Source: DATFPQ01 sp035264765 (GTDB lineage Bacteria; Actinomycetota; Actinomycetes; Actinomycetales; Angustibacteraceae). Taken from it: a stretch of DNA of 23,659 nt. A program made the translations under genes and the position numbers. Location: contig DATFPQ010000226.1 of assembly GCA_035264765.1 (NCBI GenBank), positions 1 to 23,659 of the forward strand, written 5' to 3'. Positions within the stretch are counted from its first letter, which is position 1; every line of letters starts with the position of its first letter. Of the stretch, positions 1 to 7,955 are shown piece after piece. The notes under the pieces were generated by a model. That model was not told where the DNA came from. It ran no database searches and saw only the letters and a program-made list of their open reading frames with translations.

Positions 1-303
1 GTTGTACGCGTACACCGGCGTGGTCAGGCCCGGAATGATCTGGGCCGTGCCCTTCTGAGCGACGATGTCGTAGTAGGCGGGCCCGCCGTCGCTCGAGGTC
101 CACGGCGTCCGGAAGTCCGACTTGAGCGGCGTCAAAATCGACGGGCGCTGGAACGCCGCGGCGTAGCGCTTCGGGAACGCGGTGGCTGACAAGGTGCTGA
201 TGCTCTTCGTGCTGGCGCCCCCACCCAGCGGCACAGCCAGTCCGGCCGCCCCCAGGACGGACAGGCCACCGAGCTTCAGAAGGTCCCTGCGGTTCAGGCT
301 CAT
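1..303 (-). CDS. Multicopper oxidase, Tat-exported, N-terminal fragment
   Basis: The frame begins with ATG at 303 and runs off the left edge, so only the first 101 residues are visible. A GGAGG ribosome site lies about 9 nt before the ATG. The N-terminus is a Tat signal: MSLNRRDLLKLGG, then a hydrophobic stretch rich in Leu, Gly and Ala, to about residue 30. The mature part ends with a PGLTTPVYAYN segment, which resembles the first cupredoxin domain of CotA/bilirubin-oxidase-type multicopper oxidases (the I-x-PG-x-x-TP-x-x-Y pattern). These enzymes couple oxidation of phenols, bilirubin or metal ions to reduction of oxygen outside the membrane. No copper-ligand histidines are visible because the gene is cut before them, so the family call rests on the N-terminus alone. 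A sigma70-like promoter is visible upstream, and a 13-bp motif is shared with the CopD/CtaG gene, which may mean common copper regulation. Confidence 0.72.
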   Translation of the reverse strand, partial: MSLNRRDLLKLGGLSVLGAAGLAVPLGGGASTKSISTLSATAFPKRYAAAFQRPSILTPLKSDFRTPWTSSDGGPAYYDIVAQKGTAQIIPGLTTPVYAYN

Positions 304-357
304 GGTCAAACGCCTCCGTGGTCTTCGCTCGGCGCTTCCCCTAGCGGCGCCGGGCTC

Positions 358-386
358 CTGATACGAAGGTGCCGGGCCGCCGTCAA
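358..386 (-). promoter_or_regulatory. Promoter of the multicopper oxidase gene
   Basis: On the minus strand a TTGACG -35 box (386-381) and a TATCAG -10 box (363-358) are separated by exactly 17 bp. Transcription would start near 350 and leave a leader of about 47 nt. That leader contains a small inverted repeat, with arms at 330-335 and 347-352. The -35 box lies inside the repeated 13-bp motif. Confidence 0.55.
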
Positions 387-393
387 CACGGCG
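381..393 (-). repeat. 13-bp motif copy 1 (CGCCGTGTTGACG)
   Basis: Minus-strand reading is CGCCGTGTTGACG. It contains the -35 box of the multicopper oxidase promoter. Identical copies occur at 445-457 (same orientation) and 1086-1098 (opposite orientation). Confidence 0.6.
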
Positions 394-444
394 TTATCCG
401 ATCACTGAAGACCAAGATCGTTGTCAGGTGAAATGCAAACCGTG

Positions 445-457
445 CGTCAACACGGCG
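445..457 (-). repeat. 13-bp motif copy 2 (CGCCGTGTTGACG)
   Basis: This is an exact copy of the motif, 64 bp from copy 1 and in the same orientation, just past the lepB stop codon. No convincing -10 box follows at 17 bp, so it may be a regulator site and not a second promoter. Confidence 0.55.
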
Positions 458-460
458 GCC

Positions 461-964
461 TCACCAGGTGAGCAAGACCCGCCCCAGTACCCGATTGAAG
501 GCGATTGGTCCGTAAATACGGGAGTCGATGGAGGGCGCTCGGTTGTCGCCCATGACGAAAACCGTGCCGGCGGGAACGTGAACCGGACCGAAGTACGTAC
601 CGTCGATCCGGCTCTCGTCGACGTATGGCTCGCTCACCGTTCGGTTGTCTACCTCCAGCACCGCGTCCCGGATGGCGACGTCGTCACCCGCGACGCCGAC
701 CACCCGCTTCAGCGCAAGGGTCCCCTGTGGGTCGCGGAAGACCACCAGCTCTCCGCGCCGCAGGTCCGCAGGGTCGGTCCACTTGGCGACGAGGGCGGTG
801 CCGTCGTGGACCGTCGGTTCCATGCTCACCCCGTGGACGCCCACCGGCGTCAGCAGGAACGTCCGCACCGCGACGAGGGCCACCAGCACGACAGCGGCGC
901 CCACCGCCCACACCGGGACGCGGCTGCCCGTACGCGCCGCCCCGCGCCGCTGCCTCACCACCAC
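461..964 (-). CDS. lepB: Signal peptidase I (S26 family)
   Basis: This membrane serine protease removes signal peptides from secreted proteins. Numbering from the GTG at 964, the protein has about 167 residues: one membrane helix at about 16-33, then the catalytic domain facing outward. The box B motif SMEPT gives the nucleophile Ser47. Box D, with LALKRVVG, gives the general base Lys86. Box E is GDNR at 139-142 followed by a serine and an SR pair (Asp147, Ser148, Arg149). The length suits short actinobacterial LepB proteins. The frame can be extended to a TTG at 997, but no ribosome site precedes it. GTG at 964 follows a weak GGTGA and a possible TACGGT -10 box, so I prefer it; the next GTG codons are also possible. 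The gene stands alone, in the same orientation as the multicopper oxidase. Confidence 0.9.
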   Translation of the reverse strand: MVVRQRRGAARTGSRVPVWAVGAAVVLVALVAVRTFLLTPVGVHGVSMEPTVHDGTALVAKWTDPADLRRGELVVFRDPQGTLALKRVVGVAGDDVAIRDAVLEVDNRTVSEPYVDESRIDGTYFGPVHVPAGTVFVMGDNRAPSIDSRIYGPIAFNRVLGRVLLTW

Positions 965-1085
965 GGCGTCACCACGCGGTTCGCACCGACCGTACAAGCG
1001 GGCGTCAGCACAGGCGTCACCTCAGCGCCGGGCGTTCTCAGGAGGCGTCATCACAACGTGAACACCGTACGGCCCAACCTGCAGG

Positions 1086-1098
1086 CGCCGTGTTGACG
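1086..1098 (+). repeat. 13-bp motif copy 3 (CGCCGTGTTGACG) upstream of copD/ctaG
   Basis: This exact copy on the plus strand lies 77 bp before the CopD/CtaG start. A degenerate fourth copy (CCGTGTTGCG, 1100-1109) follows directly, giving two tandem half-sites about 14 bp apart. A possible -10 box, TAGTCA, is at 1124-1129. Confidence 0.5.
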
Positions 1099-1174
1099 AC
1101 CGTGTTGCGTCACTGCCGGAGAGTAGTCACGACCGGCGGCCACTGGGGACCGCGACGGCAGGAGGAGGCCCCTC

Positions 1175-3154
1175 ATGCACGACCTCGCCCGCAGACGGCA
1201 CCCGGCCCTTGGTGCCGCGGCCCTGTTCCGCGTCGCCCAGTTCCGCGCGACCCGCTTCGGCACGGTCCTGGGACGGTCCGAGGCGGCCTCGCCCAGTCGG
1301 ATCGCTCCTCTCCCGGGTCGTCGTCGGCCCCGGCCGCTTCTTCTGCTCGTCGGGCTCTGCGCCACCGCGCTCATCGTGCTGGGCGTGACGCTGCTGCTGG
1401 ACGGCGGTGGCCCGCAGCCGAGCGTGGCGGGGCTGCCGAGCGCCGGATGGGTCACCGGCTGGGGGCTGCCCGCAATGCGGCTGCTCGGTGACCTCGCGGC
1501 GCTCGGGTGCGTGGGCGCCCTTCTCGTCGCCGGTGTGCTGGCCCCTGGTGGCAACGGCCCGCTCGCGGGGGGCTGCGCCCGCGCGGTCAGCGCGGCCTCG
1601 TCGTGGGCGGCAGGGTGGGCGGCCGCGGCCGCCCTGACGGTCCTGCTCACGGTGTCGGACGTCCAAGGAGCGCCGGTGGGACAGGTGGTCGACTCCGGCG
1701 CAGCCAGGCTCGCCTGGGCGCTGCCGCAGACCCGTGCCCTGCTCGTGGTCGCCGTGGTTGCCGCGGTGGTGTCCGTGGCGACCGCTCGCGTGGCCACGAC
1801 GAGCGGGGCGCGCTGGGCGCTGGGCGCGGCCCTGCTGGGGCTGACGCCGCCGCTCTACACCGGGCACTCCGCGCACGCGGCCGACCATGCCCTGGCCACC
1901 GGCGGCCTGGTCGTCCACGTCGTCGCCGCCATGCTGTGGATCGGCGGCCTGTTGGGGATTCTCCTGCACCTGCGGCAGCCGGGTGCGGTGCAGCTGCGCG
2001 CCGTGCGCCGGTTCAGCACGCTGGCTCTGCTCTGCTTCTGCGCGGTGATCGGCTCCGGGCTGCTGGCGGCGCTGGCCCGGCTGGGCACGTCCCTGAGCAC
2101 CTGGATGACCGCCTACGGCGCCGTCCTCGCCATCAAGGCCGTCGCCGCTGTGGGCCTGGCCGGGTTCGGCTGGCTGCACCGCCGGCGGACCATGGCGGCT
2201 CTTCGGGGCGGGCGCCCGCGGGCCTTCTGGCGACTGGCCACCGGGGAGCTGGTGCTGATGGCCGTCGCGATGGGTCTCGCGGTGGCGCTGTCGCGCACGC
2301 CGGCGCCGACCGCTACGGGTGAGGGCACGCTGGTCCTGGCCCGGGTGGCCGGCTGGTGGGAGCCCGACCTGGTGGCCACGCTGCTCGTTCTCCTCGCCCT
2401 CGCCACGTACCTCAACGGAGTCCGGATCGCCGGCTGCGTGCGGTTTGTCCAGCCGCGCGCGGCCAGCTGGCCGCGCAGCCGCACCGCGGCGGCCGTGCTC
2501 GCCGCGGTGGTGGCGCTGGCCGCTCTCGGCGCCCCCCTGCGCCCGCCCACAGCCGTGGTGGTGTCAGTGCAGGTGGCGCAGTACCTGGCCCTCGCGGTGG
2601 TCGTTCCAGTCCTGGTCGCCCTCGCCGCGCCGGCGGCGCTGTACCGCGCGGTGCGTCCCCCGGCCGGGTTACTGAACCAGCCCGGTCGGCTGGCGCGTTC
2701 GCTGCGCGACCCTGTGAACGCCTTCGTCCTGCTGGTCGCCGTCACGGCGGCGGCCTGGGCCACGCCGCTAGGCTCAATGGCGACCAAGAGCCCGCTGCTC
2801 CACCTCGCGCTGGTTCTGGGGACGCTGGCCGCCGGCACGGCGCTGTTCCGGTCGGTGCTCGAGGACGACCCGCACCGTGGACGCCGGCCCGGCCGCGACC
2901 GTGCGGTCCTGCTGCTGGCGACGGCCGCCTTCCTGGGCGGCTTCGCGGTGGCCCTGGCCACCCGTACGCCCGTCCCCGGGACGACGGCTGCCGGCGCCGG
3001 CGTCGCCAGCGTGGCGCAGGTCCTGGCGGACCAGCACCGGGCAGCTCTGCTGATCGTTCTCGTCGCGGTGGCGCTTGTCGGAGCGGCCGTCGCCGGCCTG
3101 GCCCGGACGCACCAAACACGTGATCAAGGGAAAACCACCTCGGTGACGGCCTGA
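1175..3154 (+). CDS. CopD-domain / CtaG-like polytopic membrane protein
   Basis: A 659-residue membrane protein beginning at ATG 1175, 6-13 nt after a GGAGGAGG ribosome site. A basic, soluble N-terminus of about 50 residues precedes many hydrophobic helices. The first half, to about residue 380, resembles the copper-resistance CopD domain; the segment around His231, His234, His238 and His248 followed by LWIGGLLG is characteristic. The second half, about 390-640, matches the layout of the caa3-type cytochrome oxidase assembly factor CtaG, and the CopD-CtaG fusion is common in actinobacteria. CtaG normally carries histidines in a HMxQH-like helix; here the matching segment is VQVAQYL (about 465-471), and the later HAF-type site reads AAF (about 584-586). 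Copper handling by the CtaG half is therefore doubtful. It neighbours a multicopper oxidase that shares a 13-bp upstream motif, which suggests a copper-related role. The exact substrate is not shown. Confidence 0.75.
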   Translation: MHDLARRRHPALGAAALFRVAQFRATRFGTVLGRSEAASPSRIAPLPGRRRPRPLLLLVGLCATALIVLGVTLLLDGGGPQPSVAGLPSAGWVTGWGLPAMRLLGDLAALGCVGALLVAGVLAPGGNGPLAGGCARAVSAASSWAAGWAAAAALTVLLTVSDVQGAPVGQVVDSGAARLAWALPQTRALLVVAVVAAVVSVATARVATTSGARWALGAALLGLTPPLYTGHSAHAADHALATGGLVVHVVAAMLWIGGLLGILLHLRQPGAVQLRAVRRFSTLALLCFCAVIGSGLLAALARLGTSLSTWMTAYGAVLAIKAVAAVGLAGFGWLHRRRTMAALRGGRPRAFWRLATGELVLMAVAMGLAVALSRTPAPTATGEGTLVLARVAGWWEPDLVATLLVLLALATYLNGVRIAGCVRFVQPRAASWPRSRTAAAVLAAVVALAALGAPLRPPTAVVVSVQVAQYLALAVVVPVLVALAAPAALYRAVRPPAGLLNQPGRLARSLRDPVNAFVLLVAVTAAAWATPLGSMATKSPLLHLALVLGTLAAGTALFRSVLEDDPHRGRRPGRDRAVLLLATAAFLGGFAVALATRTPVPGTTAAGAGVASVAQVLADQHRAALLIVLVAVALVGAAVAGLARTHQTRDQGKTTSVTA

Positions 3155-3206
3155 ACCCCACTAGGCTTTCGGCCCAGACCACTTTGCGCCGTCGCCCGGG
3201 GGAGGG

Positions 3207-6200
3207 ATGAACGCTCACGCGAGTCCCGATGCGCCCCAGGGCACCGCCGAAGTGCGCGTGCTCGGGACGCTGCGGGCTCGGCGCACCGACGGCACCATGG
3301 TCGAGCCGCGCGACTGGCGCACGGGCCAGACGGCCGACCTGCTGCGGATGCTGGCCCTGCACGTCGACGAGCCCGTGCCGGTCGACGTCCTGCTCGAAGC
3401 GCTGTGGCCGTCGGTGGACGAGCGGCGGGGCCGGGCCAGCCTGCGGTCGGCCGCCTCCCGGATCCGCACCGCGCTCGGCGAGGGGTGCGTCGTGCGCCGG
3501 CTCGGCGGCCTCGTCCTCACCAACGCCTGGGTGGACGCCCACGCCTTCACCGCGCTCGCCCGTGAGGCGCGCCGGCACGTTGTGACCGGCGCGCTGGCTC
3601 AGGCCGTCACAACGACCCGCGAGGCGGAGTCCCTGTATCTGGACGACTTCCGGGCGCACCACGACAGCGCGGACTGGGCGGTCGCTGAGCGGGCCACCCT
3701 CTCCGCGACCTACCGCCAGCTGCTCGCAGATGCGGCGGACGCCGCCGTCTCGCTGTCCTGGTGGTACGACGCCGTGGACCTGGCGGAGCGCTCGCTCGCC
3801 GCCGAGCCGCTGTCCGAGCGGGCCTACCGCGCGCTGATGCGCGGCTATCGCGGACTCGGGGAGGCGTCCCGGGCGCTGCAGGTCTACGAGCGCTGCCGCC
3901 GCACGCTGGCCGACGAGGTCGGTGCGGACCCGTCGCCGAGCACCCAGGCGCTGCATCTGGAGCTGCTGTCCGAGGAGCCGGTCGAGTCGCCGCCACCGCC
4001 GTTCTGCGGCCGTGACCACGAGCGCTCGTGGCTGCGGCAGGCGACCGAGCGGGCCGCGGCGTCCGGGCGGCCGGAGGTCGTGCTCGTGCACGGCCCAGCC
4101 GGCGCCGGGGTCAGCCGGCTGCTCGACGAGACCTGGCCGGCCGGGACGGCATCCGCGCTCAGGCTGTCGGTGACGACCAGCCGCGACGTCTGCGTCGACC
4201 TGCGCGCGAGCCTTCCCGAGCAGGTCCGGCGAGGAGGTCCCGGCTCGGCCGAGCCGGTGGTCGCGGTGGTGGACGACGCGGGCGCGCTCGACGCCGCCGG
4301 GGTGGCCCGACTGGCCGACGAGCTGCTCGGCCTGCGGGGACCGGTGAGCGTCGTCGTCGCCGGACGCACCAGCTCCGGCGGCTTCCCACAGCTGCTGGAG
4401 CGGGCCCTGGCGCCCACGCTGGGCCCTCGGCTGAACGTGCTCCCGTTGGCGCCGCTGGCCGAGGAGGAGATCGCCCAGCTGTGCAGCGGTGTGCTGCAGG
4501 GCCAGGTGTCCGAGCCGCTCACCGAGGCGGTGGTGGCCGAGACGGGCGGCATCCCCGGACGTGCCCTCGACCTGGTGTGCGGCTGGGCGAGCACCGGCCG
4601 GGTCGCCGCGACGTCGGCGGGCCTGGTGGTGCTCCAAGCCGGCCGTGCCGACCTCGGCACGACGGTCCACCAGGAGCTGGCGTCGGCCGTCGACCGGCTG
4701 TCGGCGGCCGAGCTCGAGGTGCTCCAGCTGGTCGGGGTGATCGGCCGGGCGGCCCCGCGCGACCTGCTGCTGCCGCTCGTCGTCCTGGAGGGCGAGGTCC
4801 CGACCGAGGCGGACCGTCAGGAGCTGCAGCGGGCCCTGGACCGGCTCACCGACCTCACCCTGCTGACGTCCTCGGACGAGGGGTACGCGCCCCGCGACCC
4901 GCTGTTGAACGACGCCCTGCTCACCTGGATGCGGCCGAGCTCGCTGCGGCGGCTGCACCGCAGGGTGGCCGAGCAGGCCCACATCCATGCGTCCGAACGA
5001 GTCGAGCACTGGCTCGAGGCGGCCGAGCCGCAGCTGGCCATGGCCGCCGCGCTGGACGCCACCGACGAGGCGATCGCCGCTGGCCGGTTCGACGTCGCGC
5101 GGCGGCACCTGCGCCAGCTGTGCCTGGCCCCGGCCACGGCCGAGGCGGCGCCGTCGGACCGGCTGGAGCTGTTCGAGCGCCTGGGTGACGTCTGCCTGGA
5201 GCTCGGTCGGACCCACGAGGCCCATGAGGCCTACGGCACCGCCCTCTCGGCGGCCCGGGCGGGCGACCCCTCGGACCTGCCCCGCCTGGAGGCCAAGCTG
5301 GCGTCGACCGGCGACTCGGTCGCCGCGGCGGCGCAGGAGGCGGCCGACCGGGCCGTCGGTATCGACGACGCTCGGGGTCAGTGGACGCGGGGCGCCGGGC
5401 CGGCGGGTGAGCGGCCCGGACTGGCGGCACCGCACGCCGTGCCCGCCTTGGACCCCGCCACTGACGCCGCCGAGCCCGCTGTCGGCCGGGTCGGCCGGCC
5501 CGCCGTCCATCCTGGTCTGGAGCACCGGCCGGGACCGGCCGGGGATCGGCCGGCCCCGGCGGCCGTTCGGGAGGACCCGGTCGTGCCGGTTCCCACAACC
5601 GTGCGCCGGGGTACCCCGCCGGATCCGGAGGTCGCGGCCCGCCTCCAGGACGACGTCCGGGCCGCCGACGAGCTGGGCGACGCGCACCGGCAGGCTGCTG
5701 CCCGGGCGGTCCTGGTGCGGACGATCTGCGTGCCCCGGCGTCAGTTCCGTGAGGCGCGGCAACGAACCCAGGAAGGGCTCGCGGTGGCCAGCTCGCCGTC
5801 CCGGCGGGCCGAGCTGCTGGTGGCCGACGCCTTCCCCGGCGCTGTGCTCGGCAACGCCCGGGTGGCCGAGGACGTGCTCGGCACGGCGTCCGAGCTCGCC
5901 GTCGACGGGACGTCGGCCGAGGCCGTGGCGGACCTGCGGGCCCTGCGGGCGCTGATCGCCCACGACCTGGGCCGACCCGACGTCGACGGGCTGGTCGCCG
6001 AGGCGGAGGCCGCCGGTGCCTTCAGCCCGGACGGTGAGCACTGCTGGGTGCTCGTCCGGAGCGCCACCGAGCGTGATGACCTCGACGCGGCAGAACGCGC
6101 GGACGAGCTGCCGGTGCCGCAGGACGCGGGTCCGGTGGCCCGCCAGCTGCGCGAGTGTGCCTCGGCCGCGCTGGCGATGGCGCGCGGCCGGCGGGACGAG

Positions 6201-6752
6201 GCCCGCCGGCGGCTGCTCAGCGTCATCGACGTCGCGAACGAGACGGGGACGACCCTCATGGTCCCGGAGGCGGCGGCCCGGCTGGTGATCCTGGAGGCAC
6301 CCGACGACGGGGCCTCCGCGCGTCGCAGGTTCGAGCTGTTCGAGTGGGCCGCCGGGGGAGAGTCCTGGCTGCCCCGCGAGACGGTGCTGCGCCTGCTCGC
6401 CCGGGCGGCGATCCGGGCGGCCGACGGGCGTCCCGACGACGCCGCGAGCGCGGCGGCCGCCGCCGCGGACGCCGCCGAGAGCACCGGTCTGGTCTACGCG
6501 GCCGTGGCGGCGCACCGGGCCCGGGCCACCCACCTCACCGCGGCCGGGCGCCCCTCGGAGGCTCGGCTCGCGATGGCGGCCGCCACTCGCTGGCACGAGC
6601 TGGCGAAGCAGGGCGTGCCTGCGACGCGCGTGGACGGGTCCGACGGCGCCGCGCCGGTAGGCCAGCGCGCGCGGGTCCCACGTCAGGACCGCCCCCGCGA
6701 GGCTCGGGAGCGGCGCGACGACCCACACGAACAAAGCCGGCGCGGGGGCTGA
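3207..6752 (+). CDS. SARP/BTAD-family transcriptional regulator with degenerate ATPase domain
   Basis: A 1181-residue protein of the AfsR/SARP type. Residues about 14-95 form a winged-helix OmpR-like DNA-binding domain. Residues about 105-255 form the bacterial transcriptional activation (BTAD) domain, ending with the family-typical LxVYERCRRTLADEVGxDPS pattern. From about 268, a CGRDxE-like entry leads into an ATPase-like region. Its P-loop reads GPAGAGVSR (296-304), with Val302 where the nucleotide-binding Lys is expected; a Walker B-like VVAVVDD lies at 351-357. Helical, TPR-like sequence fills much of the rest, interrupted by a Pro/Gly/Arg-rich linker at about 722-805. SARPs activate nearby biosynthetic or stress genes, but no such cluster is visible here. 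The ATG follows GGGGGAGGG with unusually short spacing, so the start could be a little downstream. It lies 52 nt after the CopD/CtaG gene and may be co-transcribed with it. Confidence 0.8.
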   Translation: MNAHASPDAPQGTAEVRVLGTLRARRTDGTMVEPRDWRTGQTADLLRMLALHVDEPVPVDVLLEALWPSVDERRGRASLRSAASRIRTALGEGCVVRRLGGLVLTNAWVDAHAFTALAREARRHVVTGALAQAVTTTREAESLYLDDFRAHHDSADWAVAERATLSATYRQLLADAADAAVSLSWWYDAVDLAERSLAAEPLSERAYRALMRGYRGLGEASRALQVYERCRRTLADEVGADPSPSTQALHLELLSEEPVESPPPPFCGRDHERSWLRQATERAAASGRPEVVLVHGPAGAGVSRLLDETWPAGTASALRLSVTTSRDVCVDLRASLPEQVRRGGPGSAEPVVAVVDDAGALDAAGVARLADELLGLRGPVSVVVAGRTSSGGFPQLLERALAPTLGPRLNVLPLAPLAEEEIAQLCSGVLQGQVSEPLTEAVVAETGGIPGRALDLVCGWASTGRVAATSAGLVVLQAGRADLGTTVHQELASAVDRLSAAELEVLQLVGVIGRAAPRDLLLPLVVLEGEVPTEADRQELQRALDRLTDLTLLTSSDEGYAPRDPLLNDALLTWMRPSSLRRLHRRVAEQAHIHASERVEHWLEAAEPQLAMAAALDATDEAIAAGRFDVARRHLRQLCLAPATAEAAPSDRLELFERLGDVCLELGRTHEAHEAYGTALSAARAGDPSDLPRLEAKLASTGDSVAAAAQEAADRAVGIDDARGQWTRGAGPAGERPGLAAPHAVPALDPATDAAEPAVGRVGRPAVHPGLEHRPGPAGDRPAPAAVREDPVVPVPTTVRRGTPPDPEVAARLQDDVRAADELGDAHRQAAARAVLVRTICVPRRQFREARQRTQEGLAVASSPSRRAELLVADAFPGAVLGNARVAEDVLGTASELAVDGTSAEAVADLRALRALIAHDLGRPDVDGLVAEAEAAGAFSPDGEHCWVLVRSATERDDLDAAERADELPVPQDAGPVARQLRECASAALAMARGRRDEARRRLLSVIDVANETGTTLMVPEAAARLVILEAPDDGASARRRFELFEWAAGGESWLPRETVLRLLARAAIRAADGRPDDAASAAAAAADAAESTGLVYAAVAAHRARATHLTAAGRPSEARLAMAAATRWHELAKQGVPATRVDGSDGAAPVGQRARVPRQDRPREARERRDDPHEQSRRGG

Positions 6753-6782
6753 GGCCGGCGCTGGATCCGGCACGATGACGCC

Positions 6783-7283
6783 GTGACCACCTCCGCGCGC
6801 CCGCCGATGCCCCGCGTTGGCGTCGGCACCGACGTCCACGCCTTCGCACCCGAGGGGACGGCCCGCCCGCTGCGGGTCGCCGGGCTCGACTGGCCCGGCG
6901 AGCCCGGACTGGAGGGGCACTCCGACGCCGACGTCGTCGCGCACGCGTGCTGCGACGCGCTGCTGTCCGCGGCGGGGATCGGGGACGTCGGGCTGCACTT
7001 CGGGACCGCCGAGCCCCGGTGGGCCGGTGCCGCCGGCGTCACTCTGCTAGGCGAGGCGGCTCGCCGGGTCCGGGAGGCCGGGTTCGAGATCGGCAACGTG
7101 TCCGTGCAGCTGCTGGGGAACCGCCCCCGCCTCGGCCCGCGCCGCGCGGAGGCCGAGCGTGCCCTGAGCGCCGCCTGCGGCGCGCCCGTGGCGGTGAGCG
7201 CGACGACCACGGACGGCCTCGGCCTCACCGGTCGCGGCGAGGGCCTGGCCGCCGTCGCCACCGCCATCGTGCAGCGGCTTTAG
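6783..7283 (+). CDS. ispF: 2-C-methyl-D-erythritol 2,4-cyclodiphosphate synthase
   Basis: This enzyme of the MEP isoprenoid pathway cyclises CDP-methylerythritol 2-phosphate, releasing CMP. The 166-residue length is normal. Metal ligands are visible: Asp17 and His19 in GTDVHAF, and His54 after the EGHSDADV signature (45-51). The TTTDGLGLTGRGEGL segment near the end is the conserved nucleotide-binding tail. The start is GTG at 6783; an upstream ATG at 6775 hits a stop after three codons. There is no clear ribosome site, but a CACGAT sequence 6 nt before the GTG could serve a leaderless transcript. In many actinobacteria ispD sits directly before ispF; here the preceding gene is the SARP regulator. 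Confidence 0.96.
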   Translation: MTTSARPPMPRVGVGTDVHAFAPEGTARPLRVAGLDWPGEPGLEGHSDADVVAHACCDALLSAAGIGDVGLHFGTAEPRWAGAAGVTLLGEAARRVREAGFEIGNVSVQLLGNRPRLGPRRAEAERALSAACGAPVAVSATTTDGLGLTGRGEGLAAVATAIVQRL

Positions 7284-7304
7284 TGTCGCGGATTGCTCAG
7301 CGCG

Positions 7305-7955
7305 TCAGTGCCCCCGGTCGATCCACTCCTGCAGGTGCGGGGCCTCGGCGCCGATCGTGGTGGTGTCTCCGTGGCCGGTGTGCACGACGGTCTCCGGCGG
7401 CAGGGTGAGCAGTCGGTCCCGGATCGACGCGACGATCGTCGGGAAGTCCGAGAAGGAGCGCCCGGTGGCGCCGGGACCGCCCTGGAACAGGGTGTCGCCG
7501 GTGAAGACGGCGCCGAGCTCGGGGGCGTAGAAGGAGCAGCTGCCCGGCGAGTGGCCCGGGGTGTGCAGCACCTCGAGCCGAGTGCCGCCGACGTGCACGA
7601 CCTCGCCGTCGGCGAGGTCCCGGGCCGGCCGGCTGGCCGGGAAGACGCGCTGCCAGAGCTCGAGGTCTGCCGGGTGGAGCGCGCAGGGCGCTCCGGTGGC
7701 GTCGCGCAGGGCGTTGCTGACGCCGATGTGGTCGTCGTGGGCGTGCGTGAGGAGCACCGCGACGACGTTCCGCGACCCGACCGCCTCGGCGATCGCCTCG
7801 GCGTCGTGCGCGGCGTCGACGATGATGCACTCGGCGGAGTCGCCGACGACCCAGACGTTGTTGTCGACGTCCCAGGTCCCGCCGTCCAGGCTGAAGGTGC
7901 CCGACGTGATGACCCGGTCGATGCGGACGGCCGACTCGCCGGCTCCCGCGGTCAC
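7305..7955 (-). CDS. Metallo-beta-lactamase-fold hydrolase (mscR partner)
   Basis: A 216-residue glyoxalase II-like hydrolase. The metal-binding signature THAHDDH lies near residue 75, followed by the HTPGHSPGS histidine, FTGDTLF with the bridging Asp, and the terminal HTGHGDTT histidine, so both zinc sites look complete. GTG at 7955 overlaps the stop codon of the preceding dehydrogenase gene (GTGA), which implies translational coupling. In Mycobacterium tuberculosis the homologous pair is Rv2259 (mscR) and Rv2260. The hydrolase is thought to act on the mycothiol thioester made by MscR, that is as an S-formylmycothiol hydrolase, but this remains inference. It ends 21 nt from the convergent ispF stop. 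Confidence 0.88.
   Translation of the reverse strand: MTAGAGESAVRIDRVITSGTFSLDGGTWDVDNNVWVVGDSAECIIVDAAHDAEAIAEAVGSRNVVAVLLTHAHDDHIGVSNALRDATGAPCALHPADLELWQRVFPASRPARDLADGEVVHVGGTRLEVLHTPGHSPGSCSFYAPELGAVFTGDTLFQGGPGATGRSFSDFPTIVASIRDRLLTLPPETVVHTGHGDTTTIGAEAPHLQEWIDRGH

Noticed and set aside
965..997. TTG start for lepB at 997
   Set aside because: There is no ribosome site, TTG is rare, and the added 11 residues are not needed for the membrane helix or catalytic domain. It is kept only as an alternative.
2742..6998. A 1418-codon open frame on the minus strand
   Set aside because: It lies opposite the CopD/CtaG, SARP and ispF genes. It has no recognisable domains and is the usual antisense open frame of high-GC codon bias.
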